In this document: positions 1 to 6,579 of the stretch, in pieces
How the letters are laid out: every line of letters begins with the position of its first letter
Position numbering within the stretch: the first letter of the stretch is position 1
DNA from: an uncultured Campylobacter sp.
GTDB lineage: Bacteria > Campylobacterota > Campylobacteria > Campylobacterales > Campylobacteraceae
Direction: 5' to 3'
DNA: 10,661 bases
Assembly: GCF_938030685.1 (NCBI RefSeq)
Contig: NZ_CALHHX010000145.1
Coordinates: 1 to 10,661, forward strand
The notes under the pieces: model-generated
Database searches by the model: none
Told to the model about the DNA's origin: nothing
What the model saw: only the letters and a program-made list of their open reading frames with translations
Made by a program: the position numbers and the translations under genes

Positions 1-36
1 CTCGCAAGCTTTACCGTCGATCGTGATCTTTGCCAT
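1..36 (-). CDS. nuoG: NADH-quinone oxidoreductase subunit G, N-terminal fragment (cut by window edge)
   Basis: Only the first 12 codons lie in the window, reading M-A-K-I-T-I-D-G-K-A-C-E. This is the typical opening of NuoG, where a 2Fe-2S ferredoxin-like domain begins with a short beta hairpin. The ATG follows the upstream stop after a single base (TAAAATG), with an AAGG ribosome-binding site 6 nt upstream inside the last codons of the preceding gene. The identification rests on this peptide plus position as the last of the front nuo genes. NuoG is the iron-sulfur subunit of the peripheral arm of complex I. Confidence 0.8.
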   Translation of the reverse strand, partial: MAKITIDGKACE

Positions 37-37
37 T

Positions 38-745
38 TTAAACCTTAGAAATTTCGGCTAGTTCGAAATTATAACCGCCAAAGCCCTGCCCGCCCGAGCC
101 CAAAAGCGCAATCGTGCCCTTTAGCTCCTCATCCAAAATAAATTCTTTTTCCAAATTTAGGTGCGGCGTTTTGATGCGAACACGATCGCCGCCCTTGATC
201 TTTGCGACCATGCAAAAATACCTTCCGCCGATGAGCCGCTCGTCCGCATCGTGTTTGAAAACCACGGCGCCGTCGAAATTCTCAGGTTCTTTAAGGGGGC
301 TTAAATTTGCCCCCTCTTGTGCACCCAAGTCCGCTCGCTCGCCGCGTAAATTTAAAATTTTAACCCCGAACTTCGCCGCTATGAGAGATAGAAAGGCTTT
401 AATATTCCCCGCATCGGGATGGGTTTTAATAAGCGCATCGTCGATCAAAAGCGCGTCGCAGCCTCCCCGTAAAAACTCCGCGATCTGTTCGATCTCCTCC
501 TCGCCCACGCTGCTTTCGCCGCTTAGATACTCCAGATCCAGCTCTGCAAAATAGGACTCGTCGCAAAAACTAGCGCAGACTAGCGCCAACACGAAGCTTT
601 GCGCGCCGATCTCGCATTTTATCAGCTCGCCCGGAAGATGCGGATCTTGCAGCGGCGATACGCTTAAAATTTCAGCGCTCTTAAAACCTTCCGCAAGCGC
701 GGGATTTTGAAGGCTAAGCAGCGACGCGAAATTTAAAATTTTCAT
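38..745 (-). CDS. Non-canonical complex I subunit at the nuoF position (Campylobacter type)
   Basis: This 235-aa protein sits exactly where nuoF would be, between the nuoE-position gene and nuoG. It shows no NuoF hallmarks: there is no glycine-rich NADH/FMN-binding motif and no CxxCxxC cluster motif, and its few cysteines are scattered. In C. jejuni the equivalent locus (Cj1574c) also encodes an unrelated protein, and complex I there was reported to use flavodoxin. The last 75 residues or so (161-235) contain a GDRVRIKTPH stretch followed by a hydrophobic strand and LKGTIAL. To me this resembles the C-terminal beta-barrel domain of molybdopterin-oxidoreductase/NuoG proteins, which is inference. 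I chose the ATG at 745 over one 10 codons upstream because it forms an ATGA overlap with the preceding stop and has GGGGAGAGG just upstream. The product is probably cytoplasmic and part of the peripheral arm. Confidence 0.82.
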   Translation of the reverse strand: MKILNFASLLSLQNPALAEGFKSAEILSVSPLQDPHLPGELIKCEIGAQSFVLALVCASFCDESYFAELDLEYLSGESSVGEEEIEQIAEFLRGGCDALLIDDALIKTHPDAGNIKAFLSLIAAKFGVKILNLRGERADLGAQEGANLSPLKEPENFDGAVVFKHDADERLIGGRYFCMVAKIKGGDRVRIKTPHLNLEKEFILDEELKGTIALLGSGGQGFGGYNFELAEISKV

Positions 746-972
746 CCTCTCCCCTTTTTGGCGACGACCATCCAATCGACTTGGTTATAACGTATCGAGC
801 TTAAAAGCGTGGAATTTAGCCCCTCCACCAGATCTGCGCTTTTTTGAACCGCGCTGAAATCGCCTATCTCAAACATAAAGATCATCGTCTCGCCGCGAGC
901 GGAATTTTTTAAAATTTCGCCCATGCGGTTTAGAAATTTATCGCCCAGATGCCTCAAATCGTAGCGTTTCAT
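742..972 (-). CDS. Small NuoE-position subunit of complex I (Campylobacter type, lacks the 2Fe-2S ligands)
   Basis: This 76-aa protein is encoded between nuoD and the nuoF-position gene, with ATGA overlaps on both sides. Canonical NuoE is about 160 aa with a thioredoxin-like fold and four cysteines holding a 2Fe-2S cluster. This one contains no cysteine at all, so it cannot carry that cluster. C. jejuni has a similar small gene (Cj1575c), usually annotated as a NADH-ubiquinone oxidoreductase subunit E family protein. What is seen is a basic N-terminal helix-like segment, a hydrophobic MIFMFEIG strand near residues 30-37, and a DWMVVAKKG C-terminal strand. A role as an adaptor for a non-NADH electron donor is plausible by context but not shown by the sequence. 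Confidence 0.85.
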   Translation of the reverse strand: MKRYDLRHLGDKFLNRMGEILKNSARGETMIFMFEIGDFSAVQKSADLVEGLNSTLLSSIRYNQVDWMVVAKKGRG

Positions 973-2195
973 CGATCCACCTCGCCTAAAATGATATTCG
1001 TGCTGCCGATGATCGCCGCGGCGTCGGCAAGATACTGCCCGGGTAAAATTTCTTCATAGACCGCGCAGTGCCAAAAGCTCGGCGTGCGGATCTTAAGGCG
1101 GTAGGGGCGACTTTCGCCCATCGAGCGGATATAAAATCCAAGCTCGCCCTTAGGGCTCTCGCTCGCGGCGTAAATTTCGCCCACGGGCGGGCGCAAGCCC
1201 TGCGTAACCAGGACGAAATGCTGCATCAGCGAGTAGTTTTGCGTCATGATCTGCTCTTTGCTCGGGCTTACGAAACGCGGATCGTCCGTTAAAATTTGCG
1301 GATCGCTTAGCAGATAGTGCTTCGCGCACTGGCGCAAAATTTTAAGGCTCTCGCGCATCTCCGCCATATAGCACTTATATCGCGCGTAGCAGTCGCCCTC
1401 GCTCGCATACGGCACGTCGAAATCAAGCTCGTCGTAGATCAGATAGGGCTCTTCCTTGCGGATATCCCACGCATGCCCGCTAGCGCGCAGCGTCACTCCG
1501 CTACAGCCGCAGCTAAGGGCATCTTCGTGCGAGATCACGCCCACGCCCTCGGTTCGCATCAGCCAAATTCTATTGGTATCAAGCATATCTTCAAATTCTT
1601 TAATATCGCTCGGGAATTCGTCGCAAAATTTCAACATCTCCTCTATCCAGCCGTTAGGCAGATCCAAAAAGACGCCGCCGATTTTGATATTATTGTGCGT
1701 GAGGCGCGCGCCGCAGTATTTTTCTATCAGATCGAGTATGTATTCGCGCGAGCGAAAACAGTAGAGAAATACCGTCATCGCGCCGATATCAAGCGCGTGC
1801 GTACCCAAAAACAGAAGGTGCGAACTGATACGATTGAGCTCCAGCAAGATCGTGCGGATGATCTGCGCGCGGCGCGGCACTTCGATGCCGCAAAGCTTCT
1901 CAACCGCGGCGCAAAAGCCGTAGTTGTTCGAGCCCGATGCGACATAATCGACGCGGTCTGTTACAGGAACGAATTCCGCGTAGATCATATTTTCTGCCAT
2001 CTTTTCGATGCCTCGGTGCATATAGCCTACGCCAGGGCGGGCACGCACGATGCGCTCGCCGTCAAGCTCCAGCACGAGCTTTAGCTGGCCGTGCGCGCTT
2101 GGATGCTGCGGACCGAAATTTAAGATCATATTCGCGCCCTCGCGCTCGTACTCGATGTTTTCGAAAAACGGTCTTAGCTTGCTTGGATTTTGCAT
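969..2195 (-). CDS. nuoD: NADH-quinone oxidoreductase subunit D (49-kDa subunit)
   Basis: This 408-aa protein is a full-length NuoD, the peripheral-arm subunit that forms the quinone pocket together with NuoB. The N-terminal signature FGPQHPSAHG (27-36) and the following GYMHRGIEKMAEN segment are intact. H35 and Y84 line up with the quinone-headgroup histidine and tyrosine of Thermus Nqo4 (His38 and Tyr87), judging by spacing. The protein ends in GEVDR, as family members do. It is encoded separately from NuoC, unlike the fused NuoCD of E. coli. The start is an ATG in a TAATG overlap with the nuoC stop. Its Shine-Dalgarno is weak (AAAGAGA), so it probably relies on coupling to nuoC translation. 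Confidence 0.97.
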   Translation of the reverse strand: MQNPSKLRPFFENIEYEREGANMILNFGPQHPSAHGQLKLVLELDGERIVRARPGVGYMHRGIEKMAENMIYAEFVPVTDRVDYVASGSNNYGFCAAVEKLCGIEVPRRAQIIRTILLELNRISSHLLFLGTHALDIGAMTVFLYCFRSREYILDLIEKYCGARLTHNNIKIGGVFLDLPNGWIEEMLKFCDEFPSDIKEFEDMLDTNRIWLMRTEGVGVISHEDALSCGCSGVTLRASGHAWDIRKEEPYLIYDELDFDVPYASEGDCYARYKCYMAEMRESLKILRQCAKHYLLSDPQILTDDPRFVSPSKEQIMTQNYSLMQHFVLVTQGLRPPVGEIYAASESPKGELGFYIRSMGESRPYRLKIRTPSFWHCAVYEEILPGQYLADAAAIIGSTNIILGEVDR

Positions 2196-2983
2196 TATTT
2201 TCTCTTTGTGATGATCTTGTAAATTCCGCGTTTAACGCGTTTTACAAAACGCACGCCGCCCTCTTCTTGATATTCTTGTAAAATTTTCTCTTGCGGCCGC
2301 GGCTCGCCGTAACCGCCCTCGTGATAGAGCCGCGTAAAGTTAAAGGTATCTTTTTCATCCACGAATGCGGAATTTCGGTTTTCTTCGCCGATCCGCTCAC
2401 GCGCGCCGACCCCAAAAATTTTATCCACCTCGTACCACTTGGCAAACTCGTCTCCTTGCAGCGGATAGGACTTCAAAAGCGGATGTCCGAACCAATCATC
2501 GGGCATTATTAGGCGCGCTAAATTTGGATGATTTTCAATCCAAACGCCCATCATATCGTATAGCTCGCGCTCCGCCCAGTTCGCGCTTTTGTAAATACCC
2601 GCAGCGCTTTGTAAAAAGCTCTCATTCGGCACGAAGCACTTTAGCCGCGCGCGGCGCGCCCTTTTGATATCCAAAAGCTGATAAAAAACCTCGATGCCGC
2701 CGCGAGCCTCGGTAAAATCCACTCCGCTTAGCTCGCATAAAATTTCATATCCGGCGCTCTTAAGCGCACGCAGCGCCGCTAAATTTTGCGCGGGCTCCAC
2801 GTAGAGCACGAGGGTGTTAAATTCCACGTACGAGTTTAAAATTTTAACGCCTTCAAGCGCGTCCAGATCATCTTTAAAATCGCTCGCGCTTGCGTCTAAC
2901 TTCTGCGTCTCCTCGGGGATGAAAAATCTGTCTTTGTAGTAATTTTTTTTACTCTGATCGCCTTTGGGATTAAATTTTCTCAT
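2195..2983 (-). CDS. nuoC: NADH-quinone oxidoreductase subunit C (30-kDa subunit)
   Basis: The gene encodes a 262-aa NuoC, which packs against NuoD in the peripheral arm. The family signature is at residues 137-174: ERELYDMMG, then NHPNLARLIMPDDW, then GHPLLKSYPL. The first 40 residues or so are polar and variable. An in-frame upstream ATG would add 35 residues but lies deep inside nuoB and gives low-complexity sequence. I chose the ATG at 2983 because it forms a TGATG overlap with the nuoB stop and has AAGG about 8 nt upstream. The basic C-terminus after the signature is longer than in many homologues, with a TRLYHEGGYGEPRP stretch. It overlaps nuoD by one base. Confidence 0.95.
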   Translation of the reverse strand: MRKFNPKGDQSKKNYYKDRFFIPEETQKLDASASDFKDDLDALEGVKILNSYVEFNTLVLYVEPAQNLAALRALKSAGYEILCELSGVDFTEARGGIEVFYQLLDIKRARRARLKCFVPNESFLQSAAGIYKSANWAERELYDMMGVWIENHPNLARLIMPDDWFGHPLLKSYPLQGDEFAKWYEVDKIFGVGARERIGEENRNSAFVDEKDTFNFTRLYHEGGYGEPRPQEKILQEYQEEGGVRFVKRVKRGIYKIITKRK

Positions 2984-3492
2984 CAGATCAGCCTTTTTGC
3001 CTTTTGCGCGCGGCGCGGGGTTTGGGTGCGGATCTTTTTTTGTAGCACCATCATCGCAAACTGCAGCGTCTCGGGACGAGGCGCGCATCCGGGCAGATAG
3101 ATATCCACGGGCACTATTCGGTCGCAGCCCTGCACGGTGGCATAGGTATTAAACATCCCTCCGGTATTAGCGCAGCTACCCATACTGATGACCCATTTGG
3201 GCTCGGGCATCGCGTCGTATAGGCGGCGCGTAAACTCGGCGTGCTTTTTGCTAAGCGTGCCCGCGATTATCATCACATCCGATTGCTTGGCGCTTGCGCG
3301 AAATATCGTACCGAAGCGATCGAAGTCAAATCTGCCCGCGCCCGCCGCCATCATCTCGATCGCACAGCACGCAAGCCCATATGTCATCGCCCACAAGGAG
3401 TTACTCCTGCCCCACGCGATCAGCTTATCGACGGTGGTGAGAACTACGGGGAGCCCGTTTTCGCGCGCGTAGTTTATCTTATGCTCTGCCAA
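2983..3492 (-). CDS. nuoB: NADH-quinone oxidoreductase subunit B (20-kDa subunit, N2 cluster)
   Basis: This 169-aa protein carries the ligands of the N2 4Fe-4S cluster that hands electrons to quinone: tandem C42-C43, C107 in GSCANTGG and C136 in LPGCAPRPE. Their spacing matches E. coli NuoB (63/64, 129, 158). The start is a TTG at 3490-3492. No ATG or GTG occurs in frame nearby (the next Met is residue 36, inside the conserved domain), and an AAGGAG sequence lies 7 nt upstream. The start overlaps the end of nuoA by 19 nt. The last 20 residues or so are basic and variable. The product is a cytoplasmic-face peripheral-arm subunit. Confidence 0.97.
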   Translation of the reverse strand: MAEHKINYARENGLPVVLTTVDKLIAWGRSNSLWAMTYGLACCAIEMMAAGAGRFDFDRFGTIFRASAKQSDVMIIAGTLSKKHAEFTRRLYDAMPEPKWVISMGSCANTGGMFNTYATVQGCDRIVPVDIYLPGCAPRPETLQFAMMVLQKKIRTQTPRRAQKAKRLI

Positions 3493-3863
3493 TTTAGCGC
3501 TCCTTTTTTCCAGGCGTAGATGAAACCGATGCCTAATAATACGATGAAAAACGCCATCTCTACAAGCCCAAACACGCCTAAAATTTTAAAATTTACCGCC
3601 CACGGAAACATAAAGATAATCTCGACGTCAAAAAGTATGAAAAGCACGGCTATCAAAAAAAAGTGGGAGTTCATTCGGTTAGGCTGTTTGACGGCCTCGG
3701 GTCCGCTTTCGTAAATTTCGCCCTTTAGCCGCTCATCGCGCCTGTCTGCTAAACGCGAGCCTACCAAAGAGGATAGTTTAACGATGAGCGAAAAGACGCA
3801 AAAAGCTAGGATTAGCATTACGAATATTCCGAAATACGGGCTTTGCAGCGGAATTCTAGACAT
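3474..3863 (-). CDS. nuoA: NADH-quinone oxidoreductase subunit A
   Basis: The gene encodes a 129-aa membrane subunit of complex I with three predicted helices at about 10-30, 68-90 and 96-117. The loop between helices 1 and 2 carries YESGPEAV (51-58), matching the family YECG region but with Ser in place of Cys. Helix 2 keeps the conserved acidic pair in LFDVE (D79, E81). It is the first gene of the operon. The ATG at 3863 has GAGG 6 nt upstream, and a candidate -10 box lies 31 nt beyond the start. The end overlaps nuoB by 19 nt. Confidence 0.96.
   Translation of the reverse strand: MSRIPLQSPYFGIFVMLILAFCVFSLIVKLSSLVGSRLADRRDERLKGEIYESGPEAVKQPNRMNSHFFLIAVLFILFDVEIIFMFPWAVNFKILGVFGLVEMAFFIVLLGIGFIYAWKKGALNWQSIR
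3500..3505 (-). promoter_or_regulatory. Ribosome-binding site deciding the nuoB TTG start
   Basis: AAGGAG on the minus strand lies inside the nuoA coding region and ends 7 nt before the TTG at 3492. It is the main reason for accepting TTG as the nuoB start. Confidence 0.7.
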
Positions 3864-3893
3864 TTTTCGCCTCGGTTTTAAAATTTAATGTGG

Positions 3894-3899
3894 ATTGTA
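3894..3899 (-). promoter_or_regulatory. Candidate -10 box for the nuo operon
   Basis: On the minus strand the hexamer is TACAAT, five of six matches to TATAAT, which would place transcription initiation near 3887, about 24 nt before the nuoA ATG. No convincing TTGACA lies upstream, only AT-rich sequence, as is common for Campylobacter vegetative promoters. The azlC gene has the same hexamer at a similar distance from its start. Confidence 0.5.
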
Positions 3900-4004
3900 A
3901 CGAAGTATTGATTTAATAAAGCTTAGCGCGCGCCACTAAATTCGCTTTTAAAATTAAAATTTATATACCTCGCCCGTGCGATTTAGTGGGGATTAAGGCG
4001 CGTG

Positions 4005-4013
4005 TGGTAAAAT
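4005..4013 (+). promoter_or_regulatory. Candidate extended -10 promoter of the phosphate permease gene
   Basis: The sequence TGGTAAAAT is an extended -10 (TGn followed by TAAAAT, five of six matches). It is placed so that transcription would begin about 15 nt before the ATG at 4037. No clear -35 is seen. The position inside the divergent 173-nt gap fits. Confidence 0.4.
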
Positions 4014-4036
4014 TTCGCGGATTTTAAGGGAGAGCT

Positions 4037-5599
4037 ATGAAATCTAGCAAGATAAGTCTCATTTTCTACGGCATATTCTGCGGCGTAACAATCTATTTTC
4101 TTATCTGGGGATTCGGTTTTATAGGAAGCGGCGATAAAATGCTATTTTTAGTTTCGGTATTTTTGGGCATCTTTATGGCCTTTAATATCGGCGGAAACGA
4201 CGTGGCAAATTCCTTCGGCACTAGCGTCGGAAGCGGCACTCTTAGCATCGCGCAAGCCCTTTGTATCGCGGCGGTATTTGAAGCAAGCGGCGCGGTAATC
4301 GCAGGCGGCGAAGTAACTTCGACGATCCGCAGCGGCATAATCGATCTTAGCAAAATGGACGTGCATCCTAGGGATTTTATCTATGTAATGATGAGCGCGC
4401 TTTTTGCGGCGGGGGCATGGTTGCTTTTTGCCAGTAGAAAGGGTTTGCCTGTATCTACTACTCATGCGATCATCGGCGGTATCGTGGGTTCGGGACTTAC
4501 GCTAGGCGCCCTGCTTAATACCGCAGAGACTTCCGCATTGTGGCTTGTGCAGTGGGATAAGATCGGTAAAATAGCTATCTCTTGGGTACTCTCGCCGATT
4601 TTGGGCGGCGTGATCTCTTTTGGAATTTTCTGGCTCATCAAACATTATATTTTGGATTACAACCGCTACGCTCAAATAAAGATTGACCGCATAAAGCGCG
4701 AAAAAAAATCCCTTCGCAAGCTGCATAAAAAGACCTTCGAGACCCTGGACGACATTCAAAAGATCGCCTATGCAGAGGCGCTAAATCATGATATTTACGC
4801 GATGCGCGATCCAGATTTTGATCCAAGCGAGCTGGATAGCGAGTATTACAAAAAGGTAATCGAACTTGACGCGAAAAAAGAGAAGCTAAAATCCCACAAA
4901 GCCCTAGAGTACGGGATTCCAGCCGTAGCCGGTATCGGAGCCTTCGTAATCTCGGCGATGCTGATATTTAAGGGGCTGCATAATCTAAATTTCGGGCTTA
5001 CGAATTTTTACAACTACCTCATCATCGGTATGTCGACGCTAATTACCTGGCTTTTGATGTTTATTTTCGCTAAAACCCTGCGCCGCTCAAATTTAAACAA
5101 ATCCGCGTTTTTGATGTTTAGCTGGCTGCAGGTGCTCACTGCTAGCGGCTTTGCGTTTTCGCATGGCAGCAACGACATTGCAAACGCCGTGGGTCCGTTT
5201 GCCGCCATCATCGATACGATGGCTACGAATAGTATCAATCCTTCCACTCCCGTGCCGCAGCAGATTATGATAATGTTCGCAGTAGCCCTCATAGCGGGGC
5301 TTTGGTTCATCGGCAAAGAGGTGATCGCCACCGTAGGCACCAATCTTACCAAAATTCACCCCGCTTCGGGCTTTAGCGCCGAGCTCGCAAGCGCCGTCGT
5401 CGTCATGGCGGCATCGGTGCTGGGGCTTCCGATCTCCTCGACCCACGTGCTAATCGGCGCGATTTTAGGCATCGGCTTGGTAAATCACAGCACGAACTGG
5501 TCGCTAATGAAGCCGATCGGGCTAGCGTGGATCATCACCCTACCCGTCTCGGCGCTGCTTTCGGCGTTTGCCTTCGTGCTTTTGCGCCACGTATTTTAG
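4037..5599 (+). CDS. pit: Inorganic phosphate transporter, PiT family
   Basis: This 520-aa integral membrane protein has the internally duplicated signature of PiT permeases, low-affinity cation-coupled phosphate importers of the inner membrane. The N-terminal copy is GGNDVANSFGTSVGSG (52-67). The C-terminal copy is FSHGSNDIANAVGPFAA (from about 374). Two further paired motifs, GLPVSTTHAIIGG and GLPISSTHVLIGA, confirm the repeat. A charged cytoplasmic-type loop of roughly 90 residues (about 200-295, Lys/Glu/Asp-rich) separates the two halves. The ATG is preceded by AAGGGAG at suitable spacing. The gene is divergent from nuo and appears monocistronic, with no DUF47/PhoU-like partner beside it. 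The ion used (H+ or Na+) cannot be told from the sequence. Confidence 0.95.
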   Translation: MKSSKISLIFYGIFCGVTIYFLIWGFGFIGSGDKMLFLVSVFLGIFMAFNIGGNDVANSFGTSVGSGTLSIAQALCIAAVFEASGAVIAGGEVTSTIRSGIIDLSKMDVHPRDFIYVMMSALFAAGAWLLFASRKGLPVSTTHAIIGGIVGSGLTLGALLNTAETSALWLVQWDKIGKIAISWVLSPILGGVISFGIFWLIKHYILDYNRYAQIKIDRIKREKKSLRKLHKKTFETLDDIQKIAYAEALNHDIYAMRDPDFDPSELDSEYYKKVIELDAKKEKLKSHKALEYGIPAVAGIGAFVISAMLIFKGLHNLNFGLTNFYNYLIIGMSTLITWLLMFIFAKTLRRSNLNKSAFLMFSWLQVLTASGFAFSHGSNDIANAVGPFAAIIDTMATNSINPSTPVPQQIMIMFAVALIAGLWFIGKEVIATVGTNLTKIHPASGFSAELASAVVVMAASVLGLPISSTHVLIGAILGIGLVNHSTNWSLMKPIGLAWIITLPVSALLSAFAFVLLRHVF

Positions 5600-5623
5600 G
5601 CTAAATTTAAAAATCCGCTCTCT

Positions 5624-5639
5624 GAAATTTTAAAATTTC
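5624..5639. repeat. Perfect 16-nt AT-rich palindrome downstream of pit
   Basis: The sequence GAAATTTTAAAATTTC is a perfect palindrome. A second, AAATTTTAAAATTT, lies 20 nt further on (5659-5672), preceded by a repeat of the GGCTAAATTT that begins at 5599. It belongs to a word family scattered through the window, inside and between genes. With no loop and no T-run it is a poor intrinsic terminator, and its role is unknown. Confidence 0.6.
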
Positions 5640-5681
5640 GCAAATTTCTACGCAGGCTAAATTTTAAAATTTTACGGCGCC

Positions 5682-5761
5682 GAAGCGAGCAAATTTTGCA
5701 GCTCCTCTTGCGGCGAATCACAGCGCAAAACTCGCTTCCAGCGACACAGATATCGCCCGCA
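5682..5761. other. Potentially structured element in the pit-azlC gap
   Basis: GAAGCGAG (5682-5689) pairs perfectly with CTCGCTTC (5731-5738). After a four-base bulge, TTTTGC (5694-5699) pairs with GCAAAA (5725-5730), giving 14 pairs around a 25-nt loop. Loop bases TGCGGCGA (5709-5716) could also pair with TCGCCCGCA (5753-5761) with one bulge, which would make an H-type pseudoknot. The element lies before the candidate azlC -10 box, so it would be in the pit 3' tail or a separate RNA. No T-run follows. It could instead be remnant coding DNA, since the minus strand is open here. Confidence 0.35.
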
Positions 5762-5790
5762 CGCCCTGTAAAATTTAATAAAATTTTAGC

Positions 5791-5796
5791 TACAAT
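5791..5796 (+). promoter_or_regulatory. Candidate -10 box for azlCD
   Basis: TACAAT lies 24 nt before the azlC ATG, in an AT-rich stretch and without an obvious -35. AGGAA at 5812-5816 serves as the ribosome-binding site. The hexamer equals the candidate nuo -10 box. Confidence 0.45.
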
Positions 5797-5820
5797 CGCC
5801 CTTTTAAATTTAGGAAAGCT

Positions 5821-6579
5821 ATGAGTAAATTTGAAATTTTAAGATCCACCCTTGCCGTGATGATGGGCTACGTACCGCTGGGGCTGGCGTTTGGCATCTA
5901 CGGCATCAGCCAAGATCTGCCCGTCTGGGCACTGGCGCTAACCTCGCTGCTTATATACGCAGGCAGCGTGGAGTTCGTGCTGATCGCCTTCATCGTAACC
6001 CACGCCTCGCTCGTAGATACCTTCGTCGTGGCGTTTTTGCTAAATTTTCGCCATTTTTTCTATACGATGTCGCTGCTGGACGAGCTGCGCTTCGTGCGTC
6101 ATAAAATTTACGCCGTGTATGCCCTTACCGACGAAACCTTTGCGCTGCTAAAAGCGCGCGCGTTTTTGCGCCCCGAGGAGCTTAGCGGAGAACAGCCCGT
6201 AACGCCGCAAAGATTAAAAGAGCTTGATCTGCTCTATAATCTAACGGCGGTTTTAAATCAATCCTACTGGGTTGCGGGCGTAGTTGCAGGGGCTGTTTTG
6301 GGAGCAAGCTTAAAGCTTGATTTTAGCGGGGTCGAGTTTAGCCTGACTGCGCTTTTTGCGATGCTGACCTATGAGGTTTTCAAAGCAAATCCGCAATACA
6401 AAGTGCTATTGCTGGGCTTTGCCTGCGCGTTTGCGGGGCTTTTTATCTTTCCTACAAAATACTTTTTATTCGGCACTCTGATTTCTGGCACTGCGGTTTT
6501 GCTGCTCTTTCGTAAATACTTCGAGCGGCCTTCGCTCGCGGGACGCAGGCTGCGAAAATTCCTGAAAAGGAGCAGGTAG
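5821..6579 (+). CDS. azlC: Branched-chain amino acid exporter, large subunit (AzlC/YgaZ family)
   Basis: This 252-aa inner-membrane protein has the AzlC (YgaZ) architecture: an N-terminal GYVPLGLAFGIY segment, a helix with IYAGSVEFVLIAF, then the family-typical LNFRHFFYTMSLL around residues 75-87. Several more hydrophobic helices follow, and the C-terminal tail is basic. AzlC and AzlD proteins form a two-component permease. In E. coli YgaZH exports valine, and in Bacillus AzlCD gives azaleucine resistance. The substrate here is inferred from the family. The ATG is preceded by AGGAA four nt upstream. The stop overlaps the start of the small-subunit gene (TAGTG), so the pair is a translationally coupled two-gene unit. 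Confidence 0.93.
   Translation: MSKFEILRSTLAVMMGYVPLGLAFGIYGISQDLPVWALALTSLLIYAGSVEFVLIAFIVTHASLVDTFVVAFLLNFRHFFYTMSLLDELRFVRHKIYAVYALTDETFALLKARAFLRPEELSGEQPVTPQRLKELDLLYNLTAVLNQSYWVAGVVAGAVLGASLKLDFSGVEFSLTALFAMLTYEVFKANPQYKVLLLGFACAFAGLFIFPTKYFLFGTLISGTAVLLLFRKYFERPSLAGRRLRKFLKRSR
6567..6572 (+). promoter_or_regulatory. Ribosome-binding site deciding the azlD GTG start
   Basis: AAGGAG within the last codons of azlC ends 6 nt before the GTG at 6579. It supports the non-ATG start that overlaps the azlC stop. Confidence 0.7.

Noticed and set aside
746..775. 10-codon N-terminal extension of the nuoF-position gene
   Set aside because: The ATG at 745 forms an ATGA overlap with the upstream stop and has a purine-rich ribosome-binding site, as at the preceding junction.
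1317..2084. Long plus-strand open frame opposite nuoD
   Set aside because: It is an antisense shadow produced by GC-rich codons of nuoD. The peptide is rich in Ala, Arg and His, has no domain, and the minus-strand product is unmistakable.
2984..3088. 35-codon N-terminal extension of nuoC
   Set aside because: It would lie wholly inside nuoB, is low-complexity and basic, and the TGATG start at 2983 matches the coupled pattern of the operon.
4093..5446. Several minus-strand open frames opposite the phosphate permease gene
   Set aside because: They overlap one another and mirror a clearly conserved PiT protein, with no ribosome-binding sites or recognisable domains.
5624..5672. AT-rich palindromes as an intrinsic terminator of pit
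   Set aside because: They have no loop, no GC stem and no T-run, and the same words occur inside genes.
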